Below the pieces are notes generated by a model that did not search any database, was not told the DNA's origin, and saw nothing but the letters and a program-made list of their open reading frames with translations. Shown here piece after piece: positions 47,097 to 59,900 of a DNA stretch of 64,000 bases. The position numbers were made by a program, and so were the translations under genes. How positions within the stretch are numbered: the first letter of the stretch is position 1; every line of letters starts with the position of its first letter. The stretch comes from Glandiceps talaboti (taxonomy: Eukaryota; Hemichordata; Enteropneusta; Spengelidae): contig NC_135549.1 of assembly GCF_964340395.1 (NCBI RefSeq), positions 18,819,842 to 18,883,841 on the forward strand, read 5' to 3'.

Positions 47097-47880
47097 TAAA
47101 ACTGAGCGAATCTTACAAGCGAAAAAGGTCTTTGAGCTTTGAATTGTTCAGTCTAACTTAAGTGTCATTTGTTTTTTTTATCGCCATCAGTCAACATGCT
47201 TGACAAGTTATATTGAAATGACCAAAATACTTCGCACTTTGTCTGTTTACAAAGGGCATTGAAACATGAAGTCACCTCTAGTTGACATCCGGCATGTCAA
47301 GGGGTCGAACGTTTTAGGAATACGTTAAATTCTGTTCTGATAGGGAGAGGGTCGGACACATTATTTGTATCCATCGCTCTTCCCCTCCCCCCAACTGAAT
47401 AAAATGACTTATCCCTAAACCGAGTTGTGGAATCAAATCGTAGTCGCATTACGCGATAATATTTTTTCGAGATTACGTCATTATATTCATCATGTACGAA
47501 TTCCTGGTTAGAATTCGGTCAGCGGGTAGATCCGACTCACCTTGTTGTAGTGACTGGAAAACATGAAACAAATACACAAACCAAAGAGTTATGAACTGTG
47601 CCCTTTAATTGGTAGTCTTCAATTCTAGGAATTGTCATTTTGACAGAATGTACCTTTGAAACGCACAAAGTCTTTACTGGGAGCGAGAGAATATGTATGG
47701 CCTCAAGTTGGACGGTAGACATGAGGATGCGAGTTTTGATAGTAATGGTGGGGATGGGGCAGTGTAATCAACTAATTCAGTGGCGACGTGTTCCATCAAT
47801 TTGGCTTGCTTTCGAGTAACTGTACATGTAACTGCTTACCGTTATAGGTGAGAACTTGCCGCGTTTCTAGATCGGCAATA
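47097..47880. repeat. gene 3 5' flank, block Z
   Basis: Matches 9250-10390 of the gene 1 flank (GGGTCGAA, GGGAGAGGGTCGGACACATT, GAATTCCTGGTTAGAATTC). No coding exon is seen. Confidence 0.6.
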
Positions 47881-48900
47881 TAGAGTGTGGTTGATGATAC
47901 ATTCAAATTTCATCAAGACTAAAACGTATAAGACAGTTCCTCTTTAACGGGCACCAAGTAATGGTAGTAAATCTAATTTTCTTCGCAAGGACGTCTCAAT
48001 CTCGATTATACGAAATTACATTCCGTTCACCCCTAAATTTCCAAGAGTATGTACAGCGCTCCAACCACATCTAACACTTCACTTCACTTCCAAGCTTGAC
48101 AACTGGTCTTTTTACTTGGCGTCTTAACTGCGCAGGTAAAAGAGTGTTCTATTCTAGCGTTGTGTAGTGCGTACGTACGTACGCACGCGCTCGTTTGTTG
48201 TGGGGTGTACGTACGAAATTACAAATATGGCTTTGCATACCTTTGACTGTCTGGTATTCATTATTGTTTTAGCCTGAAGGAAAATGATGTGTAAATGAAC
48301 TGCTTTAGTTATGAAATAAATTTAGGGACGTTGTCGATTTCAAACAGCTTTACTTTACTCGTAGTTACGACTGACTACTCGTACCTATAGCCCCGACTAC
48401 TCACTGGGGAAATCTTAGATAATGAGGTGCAGCTAGCTCATTATACTAGGGGGCCCTAGACAAACCCATTCACAAGTATGTTTACCTAGTTTCCTTTTGT
48501 CGGCACTCAATCACAGACAATGTACTACTGAACTACTGCTTACTTGAGCGTAATTGCTCATAGTGGGCCGGGTATAATAATCCAAAAACTATGAATTTGA
48601 ATTTGAATTGAAAATCTATGTATAAGGAAGGAGACCCCCCAGGGAGAGGGGAGGGGGGTACCTCCATCGAAAAAGGTAGTGGCTGGTCCTGTGCCGAAAA
48701 ATAAAGAATATGTGTAAGATGACGAAATGTTCAATACAAAGGCTAAGTGTATGAATGGCTGGATACCGTATATAGTAATTCATCGGACGCGTGTGTGAAA
48801 GATAATGAAGACTGATCACACGCCTGCCCCAATCGATTACATATTATGATCACGATTTAACAACTATCACTCGTCTTGACACTTCATTATAGCCATTAAG
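47881..48900. other. insertion-derived spacer, no feature recognised
   Basis: Not matched in the gene 1 or gene 2 flank. Short ACGT-rich stretch at 48170-48195 and poly-C/G at 48630-48660. I see no gene. Confidence 0.4.
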
Positions 48901-49396
48901 TATACAATAGACACTGGTGGAAAGATAAACAACAAGGCGGAGCCGCTTTGTTTATCTTTCCAACGGTGTCTATTAATGTATAAATATCACTAGCTTTACG
49001 AACGTAGTTGTTACCATAGCAACTGTCGGTTAGCAGTTCGGAAAGTATTTAAAGTCCCTTGTAATCGAACTTTGGTTTGTAATTGTTTTGTTGAAGAAAC
49101 GCCACTCGTCCGTCTATGGGGAACCTGCCTTTCACCTGAATCGAGTTGAGTGCAAGTTTGTATGTTGTAGTATAGATGAGACCACCTTGGTCATAGATAA
49201 ACCATGGATGTATTAGTCACTAATACATCCATGGATAAACACACTGACCACACTGCCCGACAAGTTCACCGGATGGCAGGATTAGTCCATCTCAGCCGTG
49301 CTAGACTAGATTAGGAAAAAGTACACATGCACTGTCTCACCCCTTGCCAGGCTACGTGATGATAATACTGAGATAAAAGTGTACACATTCGGATGG

Positions 49397-49486
<90 letters not shown>

Positions 49487-49990
49487 CATGCGAAACAAAT
49501 ATGCCATACAACATTCTCCCCTTATACCTCCATGCTCATATGAAGACCTGTGTAAAATTCTTCTTTAAAAAAAAATATAAAAATTTTTACCGTTTCTTTT
49601 GAATGGTAATAGTTGTGCCCTCCTTACTATGCAGTCACTACTCCATTCATGGTGCAGTAGTTTTAATACTACTCTCCACAATTCTTTATCTCCGTAATTA
49701 AGTTCTCCTCGTAATTTCCCGTTCTATACTTCCATGTTCAGGCATATGGTTTCTGACTTTGCTGGACTGGTTTTACTTGAACTACAAAGGTCAACCCAAT
49801 TCACACCTTCTAAATCCCCCTTTGTCTTACACTATCCATTACTGATAAGACTTCAGCAGCAACTCAGACAACGAGTTGGTTATAACCCGCTACACAAACT
49901 TTAATATTAGCTCCGGTAGAGGACTGCTAGTGTTGTACATGTCAAACACCGAGTCAACATTTTGACAGCTAAAGGGTATAATACAAGTAT
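48901..49990 (-). mobile_element. inverted copy of part of the DIRS-like element
   Basis: Reverse complement of about 41185-42560: shared pieces include the hairpin, AAGAAACGCCACTCGTCC, CTTCTAAATCCCCCTTTG and TAATATTAGCTCCGG. A (CA)n tract of about 44 units at 49398-49485 has expanded inside it. The order of pieces is not fully co-linear with the copy in gene 3. Confidence 0.65.
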
Positions 49991-50256
49991 AACATTTTCC
50001 GATAATATTCTATTTAAAATGTTTCACATCATAACCGTCGGTAAATTCCGACAAAGGGTACATTAACAGATTATTTTCATATACATGTACTGCATTTTCA
50101 ATAAACCATACTGACGTTGCCAATGGTATATAATAAAGACCAGTCAAGATTGCCTGAAAAGCACTCACTTCCGTAAAAAATTTTCCAAGTGTCAATAGTC
50201 ATCTCGTATCATAGTACTAGTAGTATCGTAAATTTCGTCAGAGTTCTTCCTAAATT

Positions 50257-50431
50257 ATGTCCAGTAAATGCGTCGAGATTGTCTGGTTAGACTTAGAGCC
50301 AGTGAGAGAAAAGGGCAAAGTGACGACAATCCCTACAGCAGATATCCGTCCACCGAATTTCCAGTGTGGTGATGTTGTCAAGGCGAAAAAGAAGAGGAGG
50401 AAAGTGGTACAAAGCCAGAGTTACTGCTGCT
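50257..50431 (+). pseudogene. unclassified coding-like fragment (basic, Tudor/BEN-associated-like)
   Basis: A 58-codon frame starts MSSKCVEIVWLDLEPV and includes PTADIRPPNFQCGDVVKAKK, then shifts; the neighbouring frame continues RGGKWYKARVTAADN. A frameshift at the GGAGGAAAGTGG stretch would join them. Such W-x-x-x and KWYKARV patterns occur in chromatin-type beta-barrel modules, but I do not identify the family. Possibly transposon-borne. Confidence 0.35.
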
Positions 50432-50989
50432 GACAACGCAATTGATTTTGTGTTCTGGAACGTCGAAATCTTCCATAACCTAAACATATTACTAGCTTAT
50501 GCTTTGGTTAGTTTTCTTGATTATACAACAACAGTTTCTTTTCAGTTTTAAGATGATCTTACTTTTATTTTTTCTTTCCATAGTACCGATGAGAAAACAA
50601 GTCGCAACTTTGGACATCTGACACCGGCGACGCGACGATGATGATATCCCATTATCAGCCTAGCGTGACATGATTGACCGATCACCTAAGACATCATCGT
50701 TAGTTCCGACAGTGAGTTTATGTACTTTTTTCTGACCCAGCCAGACTAGGAGAGCAATACACCGATCACCTTTGTATTGAGCCCGTTATACACAGTGTAT
50801 GGACAGTAGCACGTTTCCGGACTGAAAAAAAATCAGTAATTGTGGGTTAGAACTCAAGTATTGTGTTTTGATTCAATGAATATATTTTTATATATCAGGA
50901 TTTAAACCTCCTGTTTTAAGTAGGCCATACTTTTGCCCCGAGCAGTATTATATTAGTACAACTCTCCCCAACGCTCCCAATGTTTTCGG

Positions 50990-51227
50990 ATGACTCCAAC
51001 TTCGAAATGATCTGAAAGTTGGCGAGAGGTCTGTACGTTGGATTGTGGAACTTGATGTTCTTGCCGAGAAGTTGGAGAGGCGTATACGTAGTGACTGGTT
51101 TAAAACTGACTCTTACCAACTGTGTATCGGAGACTTAAACTTGAACTCGCCAGCCAGTGAACGAGTGCGATACCGTGATCTAAACACAGTTCAACACGGT
51201 ACAGCAAGAGTCCCACCCAAAAATTAA
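50990..51227 (+). pseudogene. unrecognised coding-like fragment
   Basis: Plus frame with LRNDLKVGERSVRWIVELD, KLERRIRSDWF and CIGDLNLNSPASERVRYRDL, ending at 51227. Composition is coding-like, but no family is recognised and no start or splice support is seen. Confidence 0.3.
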
Positions 51228-52515
51228 AATCCATGGTAACAGATGCAGACACAACTGAATGTGGGCGACCGTTAATTCGTGATGTTAATTCTAAAACTGT
51301 TGTGGGCAAGTCAAGAACATTTTTTTGTGCAACTTTCGTATTAAAAGCATACCATTCACAGGGGCAATGATTTTGTTCAGAAATGGAGATGGACTATATA
51401 ATCCTTGCTACACCCCATAGTTCAAAACAGCTAACCGTGACTGTTACAACGTGTCAACATTTCTTATGTGTGGGTTAGAAGGCATCATTTGGCAAGTACC
51501 TCATTTACCGTTTAAATATCTCGTATCCTTATAACCATAACCATAACCATATTGACCATAATTTTCCAAGCTGCATGAGCTACCTTACTGTACTAAAAAT
51601 CTACATGGTTATAATATGATACCACATCACATTGTCAGACGTAATTTGCATATTAATGCCATCTTCAATTTTTCTTGAAGAATTCATCATCCAGATACCC
51701 TAGAATACCAGCACACCAAATTTCATCAATTAACTAAACAACCACGGTTTTTTACCCCAAAACTACCTAAAACGCAGAAAATAAATTGAAGATATCTTGA
51801 TGTCGCAAACAAATCTGAATAGACTCTATGATAAAAAACCATGCGGTGACAGTTTTAGAGTTAGAAATGAAATGATATTACTCATTGGGAACGCGTAATG
51901 TGAAAAAGTCGCACTGGCGCAAAGCATCACGGTAAAAACAATTTCTTTGGCACACTCCACTTAAGGAATATAGCCGTACCCAAAAAGTTAATACGGACAT
52001 CCCGTCTTTTTTTCAGTCAATCTTAAGTTAATAATACAACGAATAATATATATATATATCAATATGAACAAGAAAATGAACACAGATATTTTTTTTATTT
52101 GGAAGCAAATAATTTGTTTGCTATTTTGGTGTAAATTTTACGAATATGTGATTTCATTACCTGAAATAAGTAAATGTAGGATTGAAGTGAGAAAGGAAGA
52201 CACAAATAAACTGCTCAGGGAAATAAGGTATGATATCGAAATTTCATAAAATGCATGAATGAAACACTCTTTGACATCAAATGATAAAATAAGTCGCACA
52301 TGGTAATTAACTACTGGATATGTTTTCTAAACACATTTGAAACAAAAGAATTATGTGAATTTTCCAAAAAGTGCATCGACATTGACTTATCCTAAACGTT
52401 TACGTAATTCGGGGACCCTCAAATTCTATTGCATATATTTTCAGTACATATATTCAATTTTTTTTAATGATGAAAGTGTAGATAAATGAGGGTAGATCCA
52501 AAACTATTTATTATA
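51228..52515. other. AT-rich spacer, no feature recognised
   Basis: Low-complexity AT-rich sequence with no convincing frame; the 52064-52249 frame is AT-driven. Confidence 0.4.
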
Positions 52516-53060
52516 ACTACTTTCGGGTTCAGTTACTAGTGCTTTAGGTGCGCGGGCGTTTGCATTTGACAGTGTGCGTGTGTAAAACTTCGCCAAAACC
52601 GCTAAGCCTATTTACTTAAATAGCATGTCCCAATCAAGAAATTAAAAAAAAAAGTGATTACCATAGACATGCAATTTCAAGCAAATTCGAGTGTGGTAAA
52701 ATGTTTTTGGTAGGACACAGACTCACCCACACATTTTACCTGCTTGTGTTAATGATGGCATGATGTAAAAGAAATACCGTCAAAACATGAATACAACAAA
52801 CTGTCTGTGATATGTAAGCAATAGCTTGAATTTGACAATTGACCCAGAAGGGAAAATTAAGATCAAAGGTCAATGCCTTAAAAAGAAAGATTACACCTGA
52901 CAATATAGGGGTGGACACTTGAGTGAAAAATATAATTCGGTGAGTATCAATCTCCTAAGACAGTGCTCTATACCGCAGTGGCAGAGCGCAATAGTTTTAT
53001 ATATATATAATTTCACCTGTTATGATATGATTGCCTATCTTTGCAAATTAGGTCTAAAAT
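52516..53060. repeat. gene 3 5' flank, distal block
   Basis: Matches 10460-11090 of the gene 1 flank and 23400-23900 of the gene 2 flank (GTAGGACACAGACTC, GGTGGACACTTGAGTGAA). The block is cut off here by the Penelope-like fragment. Confidence 0.6.
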
Positions 53061-53530
53061 CGTTTCATGGAACAGCTCCGTCTGACCAGACAAAAGAATC
53101 TTAACTATCCCGTGTCTGTGCATTTTATTACCAACGATCACAGTGTATCAGATATGTCTATTTCAGGAATTTGTAAGGTTTCTGGCGATGAGAAACTATT
53201 GAGGTTGAAGGAAGAGGAAATCATTTTCCGTCTCGGAACGCTGGAACCCCTTGGAATTAATAGATTATTCACGTCATTCCCAGTCTAATAACGCTTATTT
53301 TATATTTCAGGCGTATTCTATATTGGGTCCGATTAGGTGCGTGCGAATATTAGAACGTTTCACACGTATAACCGTTAATCACACGCGGTTGTCGTTCTGT
53401 TCCATAACATTCAGATATATTCAGGTGTTTATATAATTACCTAATATGTCTTGCCTATAAATACCTTGAAAAAGAATTTTTATTCGAAACGTCGGATTAC
53501 ATCTATTTATTCGGACTGTCTCACAAGTTC
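53061..53530 (+). pseudogene. 3' end of a Penelope-like retroelement
   Basis: The frame ending at 53288 carries NYPVSVHFITNDHSVSDMSI and EEEIIFRLGTLEPLGINRLF, the conserved tail of the GIY-YIG endonuclease domain in Penelope-like elements. At about 53462-53500 the sequence ACCTTGAAAAAGAATTTTTATTCGAAACGTC-like forms a short stem followed by CGAAACG, resembling the stem II and GAAAC core of Penelope-type hammerhead ribozymes, though the CTGATGA core is altered. The 5' part (RT) is absent. Confidence 0.65.
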
Positions 53531-53555
53531 CTTATGCATTTCTACATACATAGAC

Positions 53556-53677
53556 ACGCACGCACGCACACACATACCTACATAGCATACCTACATATAA
53601 ATACATACGCAAGCAGGCACATGTACATACATACGTACATACATACATACATACATACATACGTACGTACGTACATA

Positions 53678-53709
<32 letters not shown>

Positions 53710-53725
53710 GTACATACATAACCAA
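53556..53725. repeat. (ACGC), (ATAC), (GTAC) compound microsatellite
   Basis: Lies between the Penelope-like fragment and the 3' region of gene 4; the counterpart of 11380-11482. Confidence 0.9.
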
Positions 53726-53968
53726 TATAAATAAAATAACACTTTACAACTTACATTTAATAGATCTCACATCACAAAAACAATTATATTGCATGACTGA
53801 AAAGATGACCCATTTCGACTGAGCGCCTATTGGCACGTTACTTAACCCCTTGAAATCAAAATATATAAAGGTGTATCGCTGTGATTACATTACGTTTATA
53901 GTCAATCTCTTTGGTTATTAGAAAGATAAACACTCAGTAACAGCACAGTTCCAATGTTTGGTATCATC

Positions 53969-56900
53969 TTAAATTGTTCTATCTATGCTTTGCTTGTCGT
54001 TCAGTGCACCATACTTGTTCAAACTCTCTGTGATCACCGAATTCGGTTCATCGTCAGGTAGAAGTGGTTGTCTCTCTTCTATGTGGTTAACATTTGCACG
54101 GTCCTTATCTTGTTCCGAATATTGCCCCCTAAAATCAAGATATATTTACAATTTAAACAGTTCTCATTCCAGAAGAGAACGTGCGTTTTAAAGTCACACG
54201 TGGACATGTAATGGTGTATCATTGCTAAGCAATCTTTAGGCCAAACCAAAAACAAATGTGTGGTTCCGATTACGCTCAAGTTTAGAATAGGTGGGGTAGG
54301 TAGATTTATATTTTATTTTTTTGAATATTTTCGCGATTTTTTTTTCTCGAATACGTAACAAAATGTTTAGGGTCGGCGTGAAAAACGAGGTGGGGGTCGG
54401 GTAACAGGAACCAAATATTTATTTTTAGGCCTGAGAGGGATATTAATATTGTTCTGTCACTCAGCAAAGTTGTTCAAAGATGGCATTATTGTACTTGTAT
54501 AAGAATGTATTTAAAATATGGTAAATCTAATTAGCATGCATTAATACATATTCATTACAATTTTGATGTATAACACGCCTTGGGGTATAATTTCCTTAAA
54601 ATCAAAGTTATTCAATCCTCTGAACTTCGCCAGATGGTAGCTTGTTCCATTTTTTTTTTGAAGTTAATGATCTTGATGTCGACGAAATAGATAATCCTTT
54701 ATTTTCCTTTAGACTTTAACAATATTGGGCGGAAATATTAGATTCTGAAATGGCTTATTTTGACCTGTAGTATAATACTTAAAGAATGTATAAGGTGACC
54801 ACATATATTTTTTATTTTAACAGAGACCGCGATTGAGATTTCTTGAGCAAAGTGAAAACAACAGTTGAATATTTTTACTACCAAACCAGAGTGAGTATAC
54901 AGTTTTAATTAGGCAGCTCAAATTTTCTTACGTTTCACACTAGATGTTTTGTCACAAATTACGTAAAACAAAATACAAAAACTGAGTGATAGTGCGCAAG
55001 CATATTAAATCATACATTTTATCTCGCTGTGAGCACAAATCAACATCACTTTCGGATGAAACAAGGAGGTATCAAATAAAAACAAAAACATGTTTATTAT
55101 CATAGTCACATAAAATGTAACATTTCATGTGTGTGCGCGCGCGCTATCAGTGCCTGTATTTTATTTGTGTAATTAATAAAAAAAAACCAGTTGCGTGAGA
55201 CTTACAAAGACAATGTACATCCTAATTGAAACTCTGTAGTCTTTCTGGTTTGGTAGTATCACTCACACTTGGAAATAACACATTTCATTTCAATTGTGTT
55301 GGGTCAGTCAAGTTTTACTTACGTTCCTAATATTTGCCCTTCTTCAATTGTTCCAGGCAGTCTTTCATTTCTTGTCTCTGGTAGCAAGGGTACTATCAAT
55401 CCAGCAATCACTGGTAAACACCCCATTATAACAAAGGGTAGTGGAGACCATTTAACTTCGAGTAACATGACATATGGTGAAATTATACTACCAATACCAG
55501 CAGACATCGACGACATGCCCATGCCTGCATTTCTGTCAACGCAACATCGAATGGATAACGTAATATCAATTTTTTGATGTTTGTGATGATAAATTTCGAG
55601 AAAAATTCCTCGTTTTTTTGTGTCAAACAGTAACATAAGATTCAGGTGATGCTCGGTTTTGATAATAGGTAAATCCACAGACTTGTTCTAACCTATGTGA
55701 ACTTATATACTAATATTGGTTTTTAAAGTGTGTTTTTATACAGCGCTTTCCCACCCAGTCTGGGTGCTCAAAGCGCTTTACAAATATTACCCCTGGCTCA
55801 GATCTATAGCTGCACAACGGCCCTTTATACTTCAACTCCCTGGGGACATACTATCAATTACCACCTTTATAAGCACATAGGATTAAAGCATTCACATTGG
55901 AACCTCTATTCTACAAGGTAATGGCGTACAATTTCACACAAAGGCACAACTCCACACGAGTTTGCCACTTTCGACATACCTGACAACCGTTGGATATATT
56001 TCAGCACCGTAGACGTAGATAATTCCATACACTGCCGCAATACAAAATTTGGATAGCATGGCTAAAGCTTCAGATACCTTGGGGGCTTCTGTGGAAAGAT
56101 ACAGTAAGATTTCTATGTGTACAGTTCATTTAGTTATTAGAAGCTCTTTCAATGAAATAGTCTCCTGTTTTTACATAAAGGGCAATATGTCCATACTGTC
56201 TTTTAAACTGTGTAATATTCATGTTTTTAATATAAATGAGGTTTTGAAAGAAAATAAGTTGTACATACGGGGCATTATACTAAGAATCAAAGCTACACCG
56301 CCAAGCATTTGAAATCCACAAAGCGACCAACGTCTTCCGATAAATCCCATTAGCCACCACCCCAATAAACGTGCAGGAATTTCTACAAACCCAGCCAAGA
56401 TGAACGTGATGTATGGGTTGTCTCCGATCTGGTCGGTGTTCAGCGAGATGCCGTAATACACGAAACCACACGAAAACCTAAAAGTGGATGGAAAAATTAT
56501 CAACTTGTAATAACGATCTCATTTAAAGCAAACATCGATTTCTCATCAAAAACATTCATTTTCGGGGAGGATTTACGAAATCACCTAATTAGATATTTTT
56601 GCTGCCTGTAATTACTCTTAATCTTGCACTAAATGTTAAATAGTGTTTGTAGATTGTATGTCCGTCCGTCCGTCCGTCCGTCTGTCTGTCTGTCTGACTG
56701 ACTGACTGACTGACTGACTGACTGACTGTCTGTCTGTCTTTCTGTCTGTCTGTCCACACACACACACACACACATGTATGCATGTACGTACGTACGTACG
56801 TACGTGCATGCATGCATGCATGCATGCATGCATGCATGTATGTATGTATGTATGTATGTATGTATGTATGTATGTATGTATGTATGTATGTATGTATGTA

Positions 56901-59900
56901 TGAATGTGGCATTTATTTATATTTGGATCTATGCATGTGATATAATAAAGGACTCTTATTATCTGTCATGCAAACTTACCAATTGAAACACATAACCATT
57001 GTTCTAAGTCGTAATCTTGGTGTTCTTAGCAGATCAATAAGTGTATATTTACGTTCCTGAAATGAAGGAATTTAAGAACTGCTTGGAAAATGGAAAATTT
57101 CACGTTAGAACAAATCTTCCATGTGCGAAGGCTTGGTCCCAACTACTAATGTGATGTGATGTGATGTGATGTGATGTGATGTGATGCGATGTGATGTATG
57201 AATGGTGTTACAGTTAGAGTTACAGTAGATGGCAATTCCATACACTGAACCCATACGGGATGGTCCTCACTGGACTTCTTGGGAGATAAGTGTTTATATA
57301 CTTAAAGAACTATAAAGTATAAATTTTGATTACACACATTTACGGTCAATGTCAATGGTAAGTTTCTGATCTGCAATGTCATCGCTAGCTAGAGTATAGA
57401 CGTACGGTACATATGGCCGTTGATGCACAGACATACGGACGGACATTGATCATTCTGAGCCCCAAGCCTGTATGTTTTGTATGTTGTGGGCTAGTGGATG
57501 GATCTTTATTTGGTCGCGTTGTCACACTGTTTTTGAATAGTACAGTGACACTCAAATTAGATGAAACAGTTCGCAGCCGCGTCTTGGACAAAAGAACACA
57601 CCACCGTGACGGGCGCGAATCTGTGTATAGATCTATTCACACACTACGACGATTTCTATGTTAGAGATATATCAATTGTCCCTATAGGCCTTTGACAAAC
57701 CTTTGAGGTATCGGCGGTACTCCTTGCTTTCCAGAGCATTTTCTTTTCCCCTTCAAAAATATCATCAGGCAAGTTGGTCTTATTAAACTTAGCAAAACGC
57801 TTCAAGACTTCCAGACACTTGTCATACTTCTGTTTTTGCATTAACCACATCGGGGATTCTGGAAGGACACTGTTGAGAGATAGAACGTTATTAAAAATAT
57901 GTAAGACTTTGTTATTTCCAAATGAATGTTGAGTACGGCTAACAAGAAGGCTCATGATATCACACAAGAATTTTGAAAAAAATCCCAATTTGTTTCATAT
58001 CATTTGCATTTGCAAATACCTTTGCAAATCTATTTCCAATAAAAATTCGTTTTCATTTTATTTCCGTTTGTTTGCTGACCATGGTAATCATTGGATACTC
58101 TTTTGGCGTTTCCACTGTACCCACCATGTTGTGAAAACTGGGATATCTTTTGTGTCAATATACCAAAGTTTGTTCAAGAGGGTTAATTTCACATTTTGTT
58201 CCGTTTTTCTCACCGTGGCAATCAACAAGAAAACACATAATTCGTATAATCGCTGGTGTTACTAGCCTGGGTGTATAATTTAAGTGCTATAAAGACATAC
58301 TTTGATGTTAATTACTTATTAAACCACAAACTAGTATATGTTGTAACCGATTGCGGCAAGTACAAATTGGTCATTCTACAGGAAAAGAGTTATTTTTATA
58401 GACAAAATCTAAGTGTATTAGATCAACTACATTTATGCTTATGGTTTGATTCATCTTTTGTGTGTGATGTTCAGTAACTGTGTGTACATCCCCGTTTCTA
58501 TGCTGTGATATGTAACTGTATTTCCAGCCTCGTACGACAAAGAGACAACTATAAAAAGTTCCAATTGTCAGTTGAGAACAGAAATGTTATGTCATGATCT
58601 AGACACATTATTTGTCATAGACATGCAATAAAAAGCAAAGGAATTCATATGTCCATGTTCTTTAAAGATAGGTGAGAAGAAAATCCTGTTACAAATGTGC
58701 CACCATTGTTTTTGCTTGGAATGAGCCTCGAGGAGCTTTGGCCGTTGTATGGACTGGGGGTTAGCTCCGTGTGCAGTACTTTAATATTTAAATTAGCTAT
58801 TCAAATCGCGTTCCCGGGTTGTTTAAACGTCGACAACAGACAACATACAGAGATACAGCTCGTAAATCGTCGGAATTGGAGCCTTTCTGTTGATTTTGTT
58901 TTCAATTGCACGGTAAATAATGTGAGTTCTAAGTATGTTTGTTGTATTGGATATTTTACTGATCGGAAGTCAAAGTATGGCATTCGTTTAGGACATAAAA
59001 TTATACTATTCGTATTTGGTAGGGATCAGTCTCAACCCTTTGGGGGTATTTGGCATCGTGACTACTTTGCATATAGGAAAACATATACTCACTAATTCAT
59101 GATACTGCGAAACATTCATTATTGTTGATAATGACTTGTAATTACTCTATTGTTGATGTTTGTTAGTATTTGTTTATTCACTTATCTATTTATTTATTTA
59201 TGTGTTTGTTTTCGTAAACAAAACTAAGCCAAAATTGAGCCCGAGCTCCCTGTGATGTAATCAGCGCAAACGTGATCTTATTTTAGGCGTGTAAAAAAAA
59301 TTGTGTGGTTCCGATTACATTCAATTTTAAAATAGGTGGAGGTAGGTCGATTTTTATTTTATTTTTTTAAAATTATTTTTTCATATGTGAGTGTCTAGTT
59401 CAGGTAGTCTGTTGTTTTCCATGTGGTCTCTGTGTTATTGGTTTCTTCTCATCAGATGTACAGCCATTACAGATTGGAAGAACAGTTTTATATTGTCTTT
59501 TTAAGTTGATGTCAGTTTCCGCATCCACTATTTCTTGCGATACTTCACACAGTTTTTCATGATTTTATAATTTTTTGTCTCGAATACGTAAAAAAAAGTT
59601 TAGGGTCGACGTAAAGAACTAGGTGGGGTCGGGTAACCGGAACCGAACAACTTTCTTTATTTGGCCTAAGATAATTGATTGTTACTATGCTTACAACAGA
59701 AGAGGAAGAAAAAGTGCCCATGTAAGACCAACAACCAACTGAATCTTCCGCCAATCACCGTTGCATAGCCACGCTATCACTCCAAGTAACATATAGAAAA
59801 TGCAGCAACTGATTAGAGAAATAGAAGTGCACATCGTTCTGTATCTCATTCCAACCATTTCAACCACTAATAGCAAGATATATAAAAACATGAAAACATA

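Noticed and set aside
49311-49602. Candidate CRISPR or regulatory repeat array
   Set aside because: Simple (CA)n microsatellite with no spacers; eukaryotic context.
56589-56986. HTYIHTYI and VSQSVSQS type proteins
   Set aside because: Frames through a compound microsatellite in gene 4 intron 6.
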